DNA of 64,000 nt, from NCBI RefSeq assembly GCF_044755465.1, contig NZ_JBIVRB010000003.1, positions 248,001 to 312,000 of the forward strand. Reading direction: 5' to 3'. The notes beneath the pieces are model-generated. The model worked only from the letters and a program-made list of their open reading frames with translations. It was not told where the DNA came from and did not search any database. Each line of letters begins with the position of its first letter. Position 1 is the first letter of the stretch. Made by a program: the position numbers and the translations under genes. Below are positions 17,592 to 25,779 of this stretch, piece by piece. The stretch is from Peterkaempfera sp044755465. GTDB taxonomy: Bacteria; Actinomycetota; Actinomycetes; Streptomycetales; Streptomycetaceae.

Positions 17592-17922
17592 GACGCCGGA
17601 GTGCCACGGGCCGTCATACGTCGCTCGCCACCCGCCGGTTGCCGCCCGCCGCAAGCCGCCGGGCCGGAAGCGTACGGCGCCGCCCGACCCCGCCCCACCC
17701 GCCGGACGCCGCGCCCGGCCTCCTCCCGCTCCGCACCCCCTGGCGCACCTTCCCCGGTGCCAGACGGGTCACTTCCCCAGTGAGCGGGCGGGGACCAGGC
17801 GGTGCGTCCGGTTCCCCGGGCGGACCCCAGGCGCCCCGGACGGGCGGCCGTCCCCCACCATGGGTGGTGACACGGCTCCCCGCCCCGGGGCGTCCGCGCA
17901 TCGAGAAGGGCTCCACCGCGAC

Positions 17923-17979
17923 ATGAGCACCACCACCCCCGTACGCACCGCCGCCGCGAGGGGGAACCGCCATGAGTGA
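17923..17979 (+). CDS. Possible 18-codon leader peptide overlapping rsmH
   Basis: ATG 17923 opens an 18-residue frame (MSTTTPVRTAAARGNRHE). Its stop lies at 17977-17979, just inside the rsmH start (17972), an arrangement that would permit translational coupling. The only ribosome-like sequence, AAGGG at 17906-17910, is 12 bases away and weak. It may be no more than a chance open frame. Confidence 0.25.
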   Translation: MSTTTPVRTAAARGNRHE

Positions 17980-18940
17980 GGGGCCCAAGCACGTACCGGT
18001 GATGCTCCAGCGCTGCCTGGACGTCCTCGCTCCCGCCCTGGCCGCACCCGGCGCCGTGGTGGTCGACGCGACCCTCGGCCTCGGCGGGCACAGCGAGGCG
18101 CTGCTGCGCGCCTTCCCCGAGGCCCGGCTGGTCGCGGTGGACCGGGACCCGGCCGCGCTGGAGTTGGCCGGGCAGCGGCTCGCCCCGTACGGGGAGCGGG
18201 CCACCCTGGTGCACGCCGTCTACGACGAGATCCCGGCGGTGCTGGAGCGGCTGGGCATCCCCCGGGTGCAGGGCGTCCTGTTCGACCTCGGCGTCTCCTC
18301 GATGCAGCTGGACGAGGCCGACCGGGGCTTCGCGTACGCCCAGGACGCCCCGCTGGACATGCGGATGGACCAGTCCCGGGGCCTGAGCGCCGCCGAGGTG
18401 CTCAACACGTACGAGCACGGCGCGCTGGCCCGCATCCTCAAGGTGTACGGCGAGGAGCGGTTCGCGAAGAAGATCGCCACCGTGATCGTCCGGGAGCGGG
18501 AGAAGGAACCGTTCACCACCAGCGCGCGTCTGGTCGAGCTGGTGCGCAACGCCATCCCCGCCGCCACCCGCCGCACCGGCGGCAACCCGGCCAAGCGCAC
18601 CTTCCAGGCGCTGCGGATCGAGGTCAACGGCGAGCTGGCCGTGCTGGACCGGGCGATCCCCGGCGCGCTGGAGGCGCTGGCGGTCGGCGGCCGGATCGCC
18701 GTGCTCTCGTACCACTCGCTGGAGGACCGGCTGGTCAAGCAGTACTTCGCCGCCGGTGCCACCAGCACCGCCCCGCCCGGCCTGCCCGTCGTCCCCGAGG
18801 AGTACCAGCCCCGGCTGAAGCTGCTCACCCGGGGCGCCGAGCTGCCGACCGAGGCGGAGATCGAGGAGAACCGGCGCGCCGCCCCGGCCAGGCTGCGCGC
18901 TGCGGAGAGGATCAGGGAACGGACGGCGGCCAGGGGGTAG
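17972..18940 (+). CDS. rsmH: 16S rRNA (cytosine1402-N4)-methyltransferase RsmH
   Basis: A 322-residue protein from ATG 17972, preceded by GGGGGAA. KHVPVMLQRCLDVLAP is the standard RsmH start, and VVDATLGLGGHSEALL is the SAM-binding motif I. FDLGVSSMQLDEADRGFAY and LDMRMDQS follow, with NPAKRTFQALRIEVNGEL near residue 210 and VLSYHSLEDRLVKQYF towards the end. RsmH (MraW) methylates N4 of C1402 in the 16S rRNA P-site and usually heads dcw clusters, as here. A possible leader peptide overlaps its start. No mraZ precedes it. Confidence 0.97.
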   Translation: MSEGPKHVPVMLQRCLDVLAPALAAPGAVVVDATLGLGGHSEALLRAFPEARLVAVDRDPAALELAGQRLAPYGERATLVHAVYDEIPAVLERLGIPRVQGVLFDLGVSSMQLDEADRGFAYAQDAPLDMRMDQSRGLSAAEVLNTYEHGALARILKVYGEERFAKKIATVIVREREKEPFTTSARLVELVRNAIPAATRRTGGNPAKRTFQALRIEVNGELAVLDRAIPGALEALAVGGRIAVLSYHSLEDRLVKQYFAAGATSTAPPGLPVVPEEYQPRLKLLTRGAELPTEAEIEENRRAAPARLRAAERIRERTAARG

Positions 18941-18996
18941 CGCCCCGCCGGGGCCCGCGCCCCGGGCCGGGGGAGGGAAGGAGCGAGGAGTTGAGC

Positions 18997-19518
18997 GTGC
19001 CCGCAGCGGGGACGGCTGGGCCGCGCCGGCTGCCCGGCCAGGCCGGAGCCCGGTCGCGCCCGGCCGTCCGCAGGACCGCCGCCGGCCGCCGCCAGGGGCC
19101 CGGCCGGATGCCGTTCGCGGTCCTGGTCGTGGTGCTGCTGGCCGTCGGCCTGATCGGCCTGCTGATGCTCAACACCGCCCTCAACCAGGGCTCCTTCGAA
19201 CTCTCCCGGCTACAGCGGGAGACCACCAGGCTCACCGACGAGCAGCAGAGCCTGGAGCAGCAGATCGACCAGTGGTCCGCCCCCGGTGCCCTGGAGCGCC
19301 GGGCCGCCCGGCTGGGCATGGTGCCCGGCGGCAACCCGGCTTTCCTGCGCGACGACGGCAAGATCCTCGGCAGCCCCGCCCCCGCCACCGGGGCGCCCAC
19401 CCCGACCGCCTCCGCCACCGCGCGCGGGACGGTGCCCGCACCCACCCCGCAGTCCTCCGCCGTCGACATCACCGTGCGGCCCGCCCCCGGCGGCACGGCG
19501 GGAGGTGACACCCGATGA
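18997..19518 (+). CDS. ftsL: Cell division protein FtsL-like
   Basis: A 173-residue protein. GTG 18997 is preferred over TTG 18991 because GAGGAG (18985-18990) lies six bases before the GTG but directly abuts the TTG. The basic cytoplasmic head is followed by one transmembrane helix (about residues 38-58, FAVLVVVLLAVGLIGLLML). A short leucine-zipper-like coiled coil follows (FELSRLQRETTRLTDEQQSLEQQI), then LERRAARLGMVPGGNPAF and a disordered Pro/Ala/Thr-rich tail. Position between rsmH and ftsI and the bitopic layout identify it as FtsL, a divisome scaffold with FtsQ and DivIC. Its stop overlaps the ftsI start by four bases. Confidence 0.85.
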   Translation: MPAAGTAGPRRLPGQAGARSRPAVRRTAAGRRQGPGRMPFAVLVVVLLAVGLIGLLMLNTALNQGSFELSRLQRETTRLTDEQQSLEQQIDQWSAPGALERRAARLGMVPGGNPAFLRDDGKILGSPAPATGAPTPTASATARGTVPAPTPQSSAVDITVRPAPGGTAGGDTR

Positions 19519-21548
19519 GCACCCCCCGGCAGCCCCCCCGGGGCCCGGCCCCCGGCCGCCGCCCCGCCGCCGGCGGCCCGCCCTCCGGCGCCGCCCCCCG
19601 CCCGCCCCGGCCGCGCACCGCGGCCGCCGGCCGGGCCGGCCGCCCGCCGCGCCGCCCCGCCGCCGGGGTGGTCCGGCTGGGCGACCCGCGCCGCCGGCTG
19701 CGGGTGGCCACCGTGGCGCTGGCCGTGATCTTCTCGCTGTTCGCCGGCCGGCTGATCCAGCTCCAGCTGGTGGACGCCTCGGCGCTGGCCTCCGAGGCCA
19801 CCGTCAACCGCTATGTCGACGATGTGCTGCCGGCCGATCGCGGTGCCATAACGGACGCCTCCGGCGTCGTACTGGCCACCACGGTCGACGCCTATGACAT
19901 CACCGCCGACCCGACGATGTTCACCCCCGAGCAGACCCATGTCCGCGACGCGCCGGAGCAGGCCGCCGCGCTGCTGGCACCGATCCTCGGCGTCAGCCGG
20001 GCGAAGCTGGCCGCCGCCCTGCACGCGCCCGGCAGCCGCTACGCGCTGCTCGCCGGCCGGCAGAGCCCGCAGACCTGGACCCAGATCAAGGACCTGAAGA
20101 CCGCCTTCGCCGCGCAGGCGGGCAGCTACGCCTGCCAGGCCCAGGCGGCGAAGGTCGGCAAGCCCGCCGCGCAGGGCGGCCGCACCGCCGTGGACGCCGG
20201 CTGCGCCAACGTCCTGGCCGGCGTCTTCTCCCGGGAGACCAGCAAGCGGGTCTACCCCGCGGGCGACCTGGCCTCCAACGTGGTGGGCTTCGTCAACGCC
20301 GACGGCCTGGGCGCGGGCGGCCTGGAGCAGCAGTACCAGACCCTGCTGGCCGGCCGCGACGGCCGGATCACCTACGCCCAGTCCGGCGGCCGGCTGGTGC
20401 CCACCGCCGGGTTCCAGGAGCACGCCGCCGTCCCCGGCACCGATCTGCGGCTCACCCTGGACCGCGACATCCAGTGGGCGGCCCAGCACGCCATCTCCGA
20501 GGAGGTGAAGGCCGCCGGGGCGGAGAAGGGCTATGTCGTCGTCCAGGACGTGCAGACCGGCCAGGTGCTCGCCATGGCCACCTCGCCGGGCTTCGACGCG
20601 GGCGACCTGGCCGGCGCGAACCCCGACGCGCTGGGCAACCCCGCCCTCCAGGACGTGTACGAGCCCGGCAGCACCGCCAAGCTGATGACCATGGCCGCCA
20701 TCCTGGACACCGGCGCCGCCACCTGGGACACCCATGTCACGGTGCCGGGCACCCTGCACCGGGCCGACCGGATCTTCCACGACGACATCGACCACGGCAC
20801 CTGGCACCTCACCCTCAACGGCGTGCTGGCCAAGTCGTCCAACATCGGCACCATCGAGGCCGCCGAGCAGCTGGGCAAGACCCAGCCGGAGGCCAACCAG
20901 GTGCTGTACGAGTACCTGCGCAAGTTCGGCATCGGCCGCCCCACCGGCCTCGACTTCCCCGGCGAGACCCAGGGCCTGCTGGCCAAGGGCTCCGACTGGA
21001 AGGGCTCGCAGCAGTACACCATCCCGTTCGGCCAGGGCCTCTCGCTCAACGCGCTCCAGGCCGCCTCGGTGTACTCCACCATCGCCAACGGCGGGGTACG
21101 GATCGAGCCGACCCTGGTACGGGGCACCACCGGGCCGGACGGCCGGTACATCCCCGCGCCGGCCCCCGAACAGAGCCGGGTGGTCAGCCCGCAGACCGCG
21201 CAGACCCTCGCCCGGATGCTGGAGTCGGTGGTCACCGACGAGCAGGGCACCGGCAACTCCGCGCAGATCCCCGGCTACCGGGTGGCGGGAAAGACCGGCA
21301 CCGCCAACCGGGTGGACCCCAAGGCGGGCGGGTACGCGGGCTACACGGCCTCCTTCATCGGCTTCGCGCCCGCCGACAAGCCCCGGATCACCGTCGCCTG
21401 CACCCTCCAGGACCCGGTCAACGGGCACTTCGGCGGCCAGCTGTGCGGGCCGGTCTTCAAGCAGGTGATGGAGTTCGCCCTCAAGACCCTGCAGGTCCCG
21501 CCGAGCGGAACCGACGCGCCGCACCTGCCGGTCGAGTGGAAGCCATGA
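19515..21548 (+). CDS. ftsI: Septal peptidoglycan transpeptidase FtsI (class B PBP)
   Basis: A 677-residue class B penicillin-binding protein, ATG 19515 overlapping the ftsL stop. The first 65 residues are Pro/Arg/Ala-rich cytoplasmic sequence, followed by a membrane anchor (VATVALAVIFSLFAGRLIQL) and the dimerisation region beginning ADRGAITDASG. The transpeptidase domain shows SxxK as S386-T-A-K (EPGSTAKLM), SxN as S441-S-N and KTG at K593. Residues about 205-235 carry two Cys in a QA/Gly-rich insertion. FtsI cross-links septal peptidoglycan with the glycosyltransferase FtsW, encoded six genes downstream. It overlaps the ATG-initiated murE frame, although a better murE start lies slightly inside. 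Confidence 0.97.
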   Translation: MSTPRQPPRGPAPGRRPAAGGPPSGAAPRPPRPRTAAAGRAGRPPRRPAAGVVRLGDPRRRLRVATVALAVIFSLFAGRLIQLQLVDASALASEATVNRYVDDVLPADRGAITDASGVVLATTVDAYDITADPTMFTPEQTHVRDAPEQAAALLAPILGVSRAKLAAALHAPGSRYALLAGRQSPQTWTQIKDLKTAFAAQAGSYACQAQAAKVGKPAAQGGRTAVDAGCANVLAGVFSRETSKRVYPAGDLASNVVGFVNADGLGAGGLEQQYQTLLAGRDGRITYAQSGGRLVPTAGFQEHAAVPGTDLRLTLDRDIQWAAQHAISEEVKAAGAEKGYVVVQDVQTGQVLAMATSPGFDAGDLAGANPDALGNPALQDVYEPGSTAKLMTMAAILDTGAATWDTHVTVPGTLHRADRIFHDDIDHGTWHLTLNGVLAKSSNIGTIEAAEQLGKTQPEANQVLYEYLRKFGIGRPTGLDFPGETQGLLAKGSDWKGSQQYTIPFGQGLSLNALQAASVYSTIANGGVRIEPTLVRGTTGPDGRYIPAPAPEQSRVVSPQTAQTLARMLESVVTDEQGTGNSAQIPGYRVAGKTGTANRVDPKAGGYAGYTASFIGFAPADKPRITVACTLQDPVNGHFGGQLCGPVFKQVMEFALKTLQVPPSGTDAPHLPVEWKP

Positions 21549-21568
21549 GCAGCGACAGGAGAGTCCGA

Positions 21569-23281
21569 GTGATGTCGATCACGCCCCAGGAGCCCACGGG
21601 GTGCACCCCCGACCTCTCACTTGGCCCCGGCGCCACGGCTGCGGATACCCTGCCTGCCGTGCCGAAACCTGATCAGCCCCCGAACCACTCCGGCCCGCAG
21701 CACCCCGGTCCGCCGCGCCCCGCCGCAGTCCGCCCGACCCCGCTCCGCGCCGTCGCCGAGCTGCTGGACCTCGCCCCCGAGCAGGACCCGGCGGGGGCGG
21801 ATGTCACCGGCATCACCCACGACTCCCGCGCGGTGCGCCCCGGTGACCTCTACGCCGCCCTGCCCGGCGCCCACCACCACGGCGCCGCCTTCGCCGCCCA
21901 GGCGGTCGCCGGTGGCGCGGTGGCGCTGCTCACCGACCCGGCGGGCGCCGCGCTCGCGGCCGACTGCGGCGTGCCGCTGCTGGTGGTGGACGACCCGCGT
22001 GCCCGGGTCGGCGCGCTGGCCGCCGCCGTCTACGGGCGCCCCGCCGAACAGCTGCTGATGATCGGCGTCACCGGCACCAGCGGCAAGACCACCACCTCGT
22101 ACCTGATCGAGGGCGGTCTGCGCGGCGCCGACCGCGCCACCGGGCTGGTCGGCACCGTGGAGATGCGGGTCGGCCGGGAGCGGATCAAGAGCGAGCGCAC
22201 CACCCCGGAGGCCACCGACCTGCACGCCGTCCTGGCGCTGATGCGCGAGCGGGGCGCCGACGCGGTCGCCATGGAGGTCTCCAGCCACGCGCTGGTGTTC
22301 GGCCGGGTCGACGGGGTCGTCTACGACATCGCGGTCTTCCTCAACCTGACGCCGGAGCACCTGGACTTCCACCCCGACATGGAGGACTACTACCGGGCCA
22401 AGGCGCAGCTGTTCACCGAGCGCCGCGCCCGGCTGGGCGTGGTCAACCTGGACGACGCGTACGGCCGCAGGCTGGCCGCCGAGGCGGGCATCCCGGTGGT
22501 CACCTTCTCCGCGACCGGCGACCCGGCGGCCGACTGGCGCGCCGAGTCGGTCCAGCTGGGGCCGTCCGGCTCCCTCTTCCGGGTGGTCGGTCCGGACGGC
22601 GCCTCGGCGGACGCCTCGGTGTCGCTGCCCGGCCCCTTCAACGTCGCCAACGCGCTCGCCGCCGTGGCCGCCCTGGCCAGTGCCGGGCTGCCGCTGGCCG
22701 ACGCGGTGGCGGGGGTCGCCGCCGTCCCCGGTGTGCCGGGGCGGATGGAGCGGGTGGACATCGGCCAGCCGTATCTGGCGGTGGTCGACTACGCCCACAA
22801 GCCGGATGCGCTGCGGGCCGTGCTGGAGTCGCTGCGGGAGGTCACCAAGGGCCGGGTGCACGTGGTGGTCGGCTGCGGCGGCGATCGGGACCCGCACAAG
22901 CGCGGCGCGATGGGTGCCATTGCCGCCTCGCTGGCCGACACCGCCGTCCTCACCAGCGACAACCCCCGCTCGGAGGACCCGCTGGCCATCCTGGCCGCCA
23001 TGCTCGGCGGCGCGGTGGAGGTCCCCCGGGCGGAGCGCGGCGCGGTGCTGGTCGTCCCCGACCGCCTGGAGGCCGTCGGTACGGCCGTCGCCCATGCCCG
23101 GCCGGGCGACAGCGTGCTGGTGGCGGGCAAGGGCCATGAGCTGGGCCAGTACCTGCGCGACGAGGTCAGGCCCTTCGACGACCGGGAGGTGCTGCGCGAG
23201 TCGATCGCCGCGGCCCGGCCCGGGACCGCGGATCAGGTGCCGCCAGCGGCGGGCACCGACGCGGCGGACTTCAAGGAGTAA
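21569..23281 (+). CDS. murE: UDP-MurNAc-tripeptide synthetase MurE
   Basis: A 570-residue Mur ligase. GTG 21569 is chosen because AGGAG (21557-21561) lies seven bases upstream; ATG 21572 and an overlapping ATG 21545 are alternatives. The ATP loop is GVTGTSGKTTTSYLIEGG. The catalytic region includes NLTPEHLDFHPDMEDYYRAK, whose Lys is normally carbamylated, then VVDYAHKPDALR. SDNPRSEDP matches the motif that selects diaminopimelate. MurE adds the third stem-peptide residue in the cytoplasm; streptomycete walls contain LL-diaminopimelate. The N-terminal 50 residues are a Pro-rich extension. murF follows six bases after the stop. Confidence 0.96.
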   Translation: MMSITPQEPTGCTPDLSLGPGATAADTLPAVPKPDQPPNHSGPQHPGPPRPAAVRPTPLRAVAELLDLAPEQDPAGADVTGITHDSRAVRPGDLYAALPGAHHHGAAFAAQAVAGGAVALLTDPAGAALAADCGVPLLVVDDPRARVGALAAAVYGRPAEQLLMIGVTGTSGKTTTSYLIEGGLRGADRATGLVGTVEMRVGRERIKSERTTPEATDLHAVLALMRERGADAVAMEVSSHALVFGRVDGVVYDIAVFLNLTPEHLDFHPDMEDYYRAKAQLFTERRARLGVVNLDDAYGRRLAAEAGIPVVTFSATGDPAADWRAESVQLGPSGSLFRVVGPDGASADASVSLPGPFNVANALAAVAALASAGLPLADAVAGVAAVPGVPGRMERVDIGQPYLAVVDYAHKPDALRAVLESLREVTKGRVHVVVGCGGDRDPHKRGAMGAIAASLADTAVLTSDNPRSEDPLAILAAMLGGAVEVPRAERGAVLVVPDRLEAVGTAVAHARPGDSVLVAGKGHELGQYLRDEVRPFDDREVLRESIAAARPGTADQVPPAAGTDAADFKE

Positions 23282-23287
23282 TCCCCA

Positions 23288-24715
23288 GTGATCGCACTGA
23301 CCCTCGCCGAGGTCGCCACGGCCGTCGGGGGGACGCTGCACGACGTCCCCGACCCGCAGGTCCGGATCACCGGCCCGGTGGTGGTGGACTCCCGCCAGGT
23401 GCGGCCGGGCGGTCTGTTCGCCGCCGTGGCCGGTGAGCGGGCGGACGGGCACGACTTCGCCGCCGGGGCCGTCAAGGACGGCGCCGCCGCCGTGCTGGCG
23501 TCCCGTCCGGTCGGCGTGCCCGCCGTGGTGGTGGACGACGTGGTCGCGGCGCTGGGCCTGCTCGCCCGTACGGTCGTGGACCGGCTGCGGGACGGCACGG
23601 CGGTGGTCGGGCTCACCGGCTCGTCCGGCAAGACCAGCACCAAGGACCTGATCGGCCAGCTGCTGGAGCGGCTCGGCCCGACGGTCTGCCCGGCCGGCAA
23701 CCTCAACAACGAGATCGGCATGCCGCTCACCGCGCTGCGCGCCGACGAGGAGACCCGCCACCTGGTGCTGGAGATGGGCGCCCGGGGCAAGGGCCACATC
23801 GCCTACCTGACCGGCATCACCCCGCCCCGGGTCGGTGTGGTGCTCAACGTCGGCACCGCGCACCTCGGTGAGTTCGGCAGCCGGGCGGGCATCGCGGAGG
23901 CCAAGGGCGAGCTGGTGGAGGCGCTGCCGGCCGACGGGGTGGCCGTGCTCAACGCCGACGACCCGCTGGTCCGTGCGATGGCGGCCCGGACCAAGGCCCG
24001 GGTGGTGTTCTTCGGCGAGGCGTCAGAGGCCCACATCAGGGCGGCGGACGTCCGGTTGGACGCGCTCGGCCGCGCGTCCTTCACACTGATCACCCCGGCC
24101 GGTTCCGCCCCGGTGGTCCTGCGCCTGTACGGTGAGCACCACGTCTCGAACGCCCTCGCCGCCGCAGCGGTGGCGGTGGAGTTCGGGATGTCCGCCGACG
24201 ACACCGCCGCCGCCCTGGGCGAGGCGGGTGCGCTCTCCCGCTGGCGCATGGAGGTCGTCGAACGGGCCGACGGTGTCACCGTCGTCAACGACGCCTACAA
24301 CGCGAATCCGGACTCCGTCCGGGCCGCGCTGCGAGCGCTCGCGGCGATGGCCGGCACCGAACAGCAGCGCCGGCGTACCTGGGCGGTGCTCGGCGAGATG
24401 CGGGAGCTCGGCGAGGACTCCCTCGCGGAGCACGATGCCATCGGACGCCTGGCGGTCCGACTGAACATCACCAAGGTGGTGGCGGTCGGCGGCCGCGAGG
24501 CGGCGTGGCTCGACATGGGTGCCAAGAACGAGGGTTCGTGGGGTGAGGAGTCGGTGCTGGTGTCCGACGCTGACGCGGCGATCGATCTGCTGCGCGATCA
24601 GGTACGGCCGGGGGATGTGGTGCTGGTGAAGGCTTCCCGGGCGGCCGGTCTGGAGCGGGTCGCCGAGGCCCTGCTGGCCGGCGGCGCCGACGGGACGAAC
24701 GGGGTGGCCCGGTGA
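23288..24715 (+). CDS. murF: UDP-MurNAc-tripeptide:D-Ala-D-Ala ligase MurF
   Basis: A 475-residue Mur ligase from GTG 23288, with AAGGAG (23273-23278) overlapping the end of murE. The nucleotide loop is GLTGSSGKTSTKDLIGQLL. NLNNEIGMPLTAL, LEMGARGKGHIAYL and VVNDAYNANPDSVRAAL are characteristic of MurF and separate it from MurE and MurD. It attaches D-Ala-D-Ala to complete the UDP-MurNAc-pentapeptide. Its stop overlaps the GTG of mraY (GTGA), indicating translational coupling within the cluster. Confidence 0.97.
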   Translation: MIALTLAEVATAVGGTLHDVPDPQVRITGPVVVDSRQVRPGGLFAAVAGERADGHDFAAGAVKDGAAAVLASRPVGVPAVVVDDVVAALGLLARTVVDRLRDGTAVVGLTGSSGKTSTKDLIGQLLERLGPTVCPAGNLNNEIGMPLTALRADEETRHLVLEMGARGKGHIAYLTGITPPRVGVVLNVGTAHLGEFGSRAGIAEAKGELVEALPADGVAVLNADDPLVRAMAARTKARVVFFGEASEAHIRAADVRLDALGRASFTLITPAGSAPVVLRLYGEHHVSNALAAAAVAVEFGMSADDTAAALGEAGALSRWRMEVVERADGVTVVNDAYNANPDSVRAALRALAAMAGTEQQRRRTWAVLGEMRELGEDSLAEHDAIGRLAVRLNITKVVAVGGREAAWLDMGAKNEGSWGEESVLVSDADAAIDLLRDQVRPGDVVLVKASRAAGLERVAEALLAGGADGTNGVAR

Positions 24716-25779
24716 GGCAGATCCTCTTCGCGGGAGTGATCGGCCTGGTCCTCACGCTGATCGGGACCCCGCTGCTGATCAGGCTGCTGGCCAGGCACGG
24801 CTACGGCCAGATGATCCGCGACGACGGCCCGGCCGCGCACCACAGCAAGCGCGGCACGCCGACCATGGGTGGCATCGCCTTCATCCTGGCGACGCTGATC
24901 GCCTACGCGGCGACCCATGCCATCGTGCCGGACAAGCCGCCGACCGCCTCCGGGCTGCTGGTGCTGTTCCTGATGGCCGGTCTGGGCCTGGTCGGCTTCC
25001 TGGACGACTACATCAAGGTCATCAAGCAGCGCTCGCTGGGCCTGCGGGCCAAGGCCAAGCTGGTCGGCCAGTCCGCCGTCGGCCTGGCGTTCGCGGTGCT
25101 GTCGCTCCAGTTCCAGGACAGCCGGGGCCTCACCCCGGCGTCCACCAAGCTGTCGTTCGTGCAGGACTTCGGCTGGTCGATAGGGCCCGTGCTGTTCGTC
25201 ATCTGGGCGTATTTCATGATCGCCGCGATGTCGAACGGCGTGAACCTCACCGACGGCCTGGACGGCCTGGCCACCGGCGCCTCGGTGATGGTCTTCGGCG
25301 CGTACGTCTTCATCGGCGTCTGGCAGCACGGCCAGAACTGCGCCTTCACCCTCACCGCCACCGCCAACTGCTACGACGTCCGCGATCCGCTGGACCTCGC
25401 GGTGGTCGCCTCGGCGCTGATGGGCTCCTGCTTCGGCTTCCTGTGGTGGAACACCTCGCCCGCCAAGATCTTCATGGGCGACACCGGCTCCCTCGCCCTC
25501 GGCGGCGCGCTCGCCGGTCTGGCGATCTGCTCCCGCACCGAGATGCTGCTCGCCCTGCTCGGCGGCCTCTTCGTCCTGATCACCCTGTCGGTGATCATCC
25601 AGGTCGGCTCCTTCCGGCTGACCGGCAAACGCGTCTTCAAGATGGCACCGCTCCAGCACCACTTCGAACTCAAGGGGTGGAGCGAGGTCCTGATCGTGGT
25701 CCGGTTCTGGATCATCCAGGGACTCTGCGTCGCCGTCGGCCTCGGACTCTTCTACACGGGCTGGGTGAGCGACCGATGA
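24712..25779 (+). CDS. mraY: Phospho-MurNAc-pentapeptide transferase MraY
   Basis: A 355-residue polytopic membrane enzyme starting at GTG 24712 and overlapping murF by four bases. It has about ten hydrophobic segments. The family motifs appear in order: HHSKRGTPTMGG, LDDYIKV with the paired Asp, NLTDGLDGLATG with the catalytic Asp, FMGDTGSLALGG and PLQHHFELKGWSE. MraY makes lipid I on the inner membrane leaflet from UDP-MurNAc-pentapeptide and undecaprenyl phosphate. Its stop overlaps the murD start (ATGA). Length and motifs are normal. Confidence 0.98.
   Translation: MRQILFAGVIGLVLTLIGTPLLIRLLARHGYGQMIRDDGPAAHHSKRGTPTMGGIAFILATLIAYAATHAIVPDKPPTASGLLVLFLMAGLGLVGFLDDYIKVIKQRSLGLRAKAKLVGQSAVGLAFAVLSLQFQDSRGLTPASTKLSFVQDFGWSIGPVLFVIWAYFMIAAMSNGVNLTDGLDGLATGASVMVFGAYVFIGVWQHGQNCAFTLTATANCYDVRDPLDLAVVASALMGSCFGFLWWNTSPAKIFMGDTGSLALGGALAGLAICSRTEMLLALLGGLFVLITLSVIIQVGSFRLTGKRVFKMAPLQHHFELKGWSEVLIVVRFWIIQGLCVAVGLGLFYTGWVSDR

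Larger units (their letters stand above)
16657..17922. other. Repeat-rich gene-free region upstream of the dcw cluster
   Basis: About 1.27 kb with no convincing gene. It contains a duplicated block (16888-about 17402), several copies of the short element AGGGGCGCGAGGAACTGCGC in both orientations, and then a GC-rich stretch carrying a good promoter (17564-17591) in front of rsmH. No mraZ-like gene is present. The open frames crossing it simply read through repeats. Confidence 0.7.

Noticed and set aside
17212..17654. Open frames across the duplicated block near 17 kb
   Set aside because: Their translations are only the repeat read in different frames on both strands.
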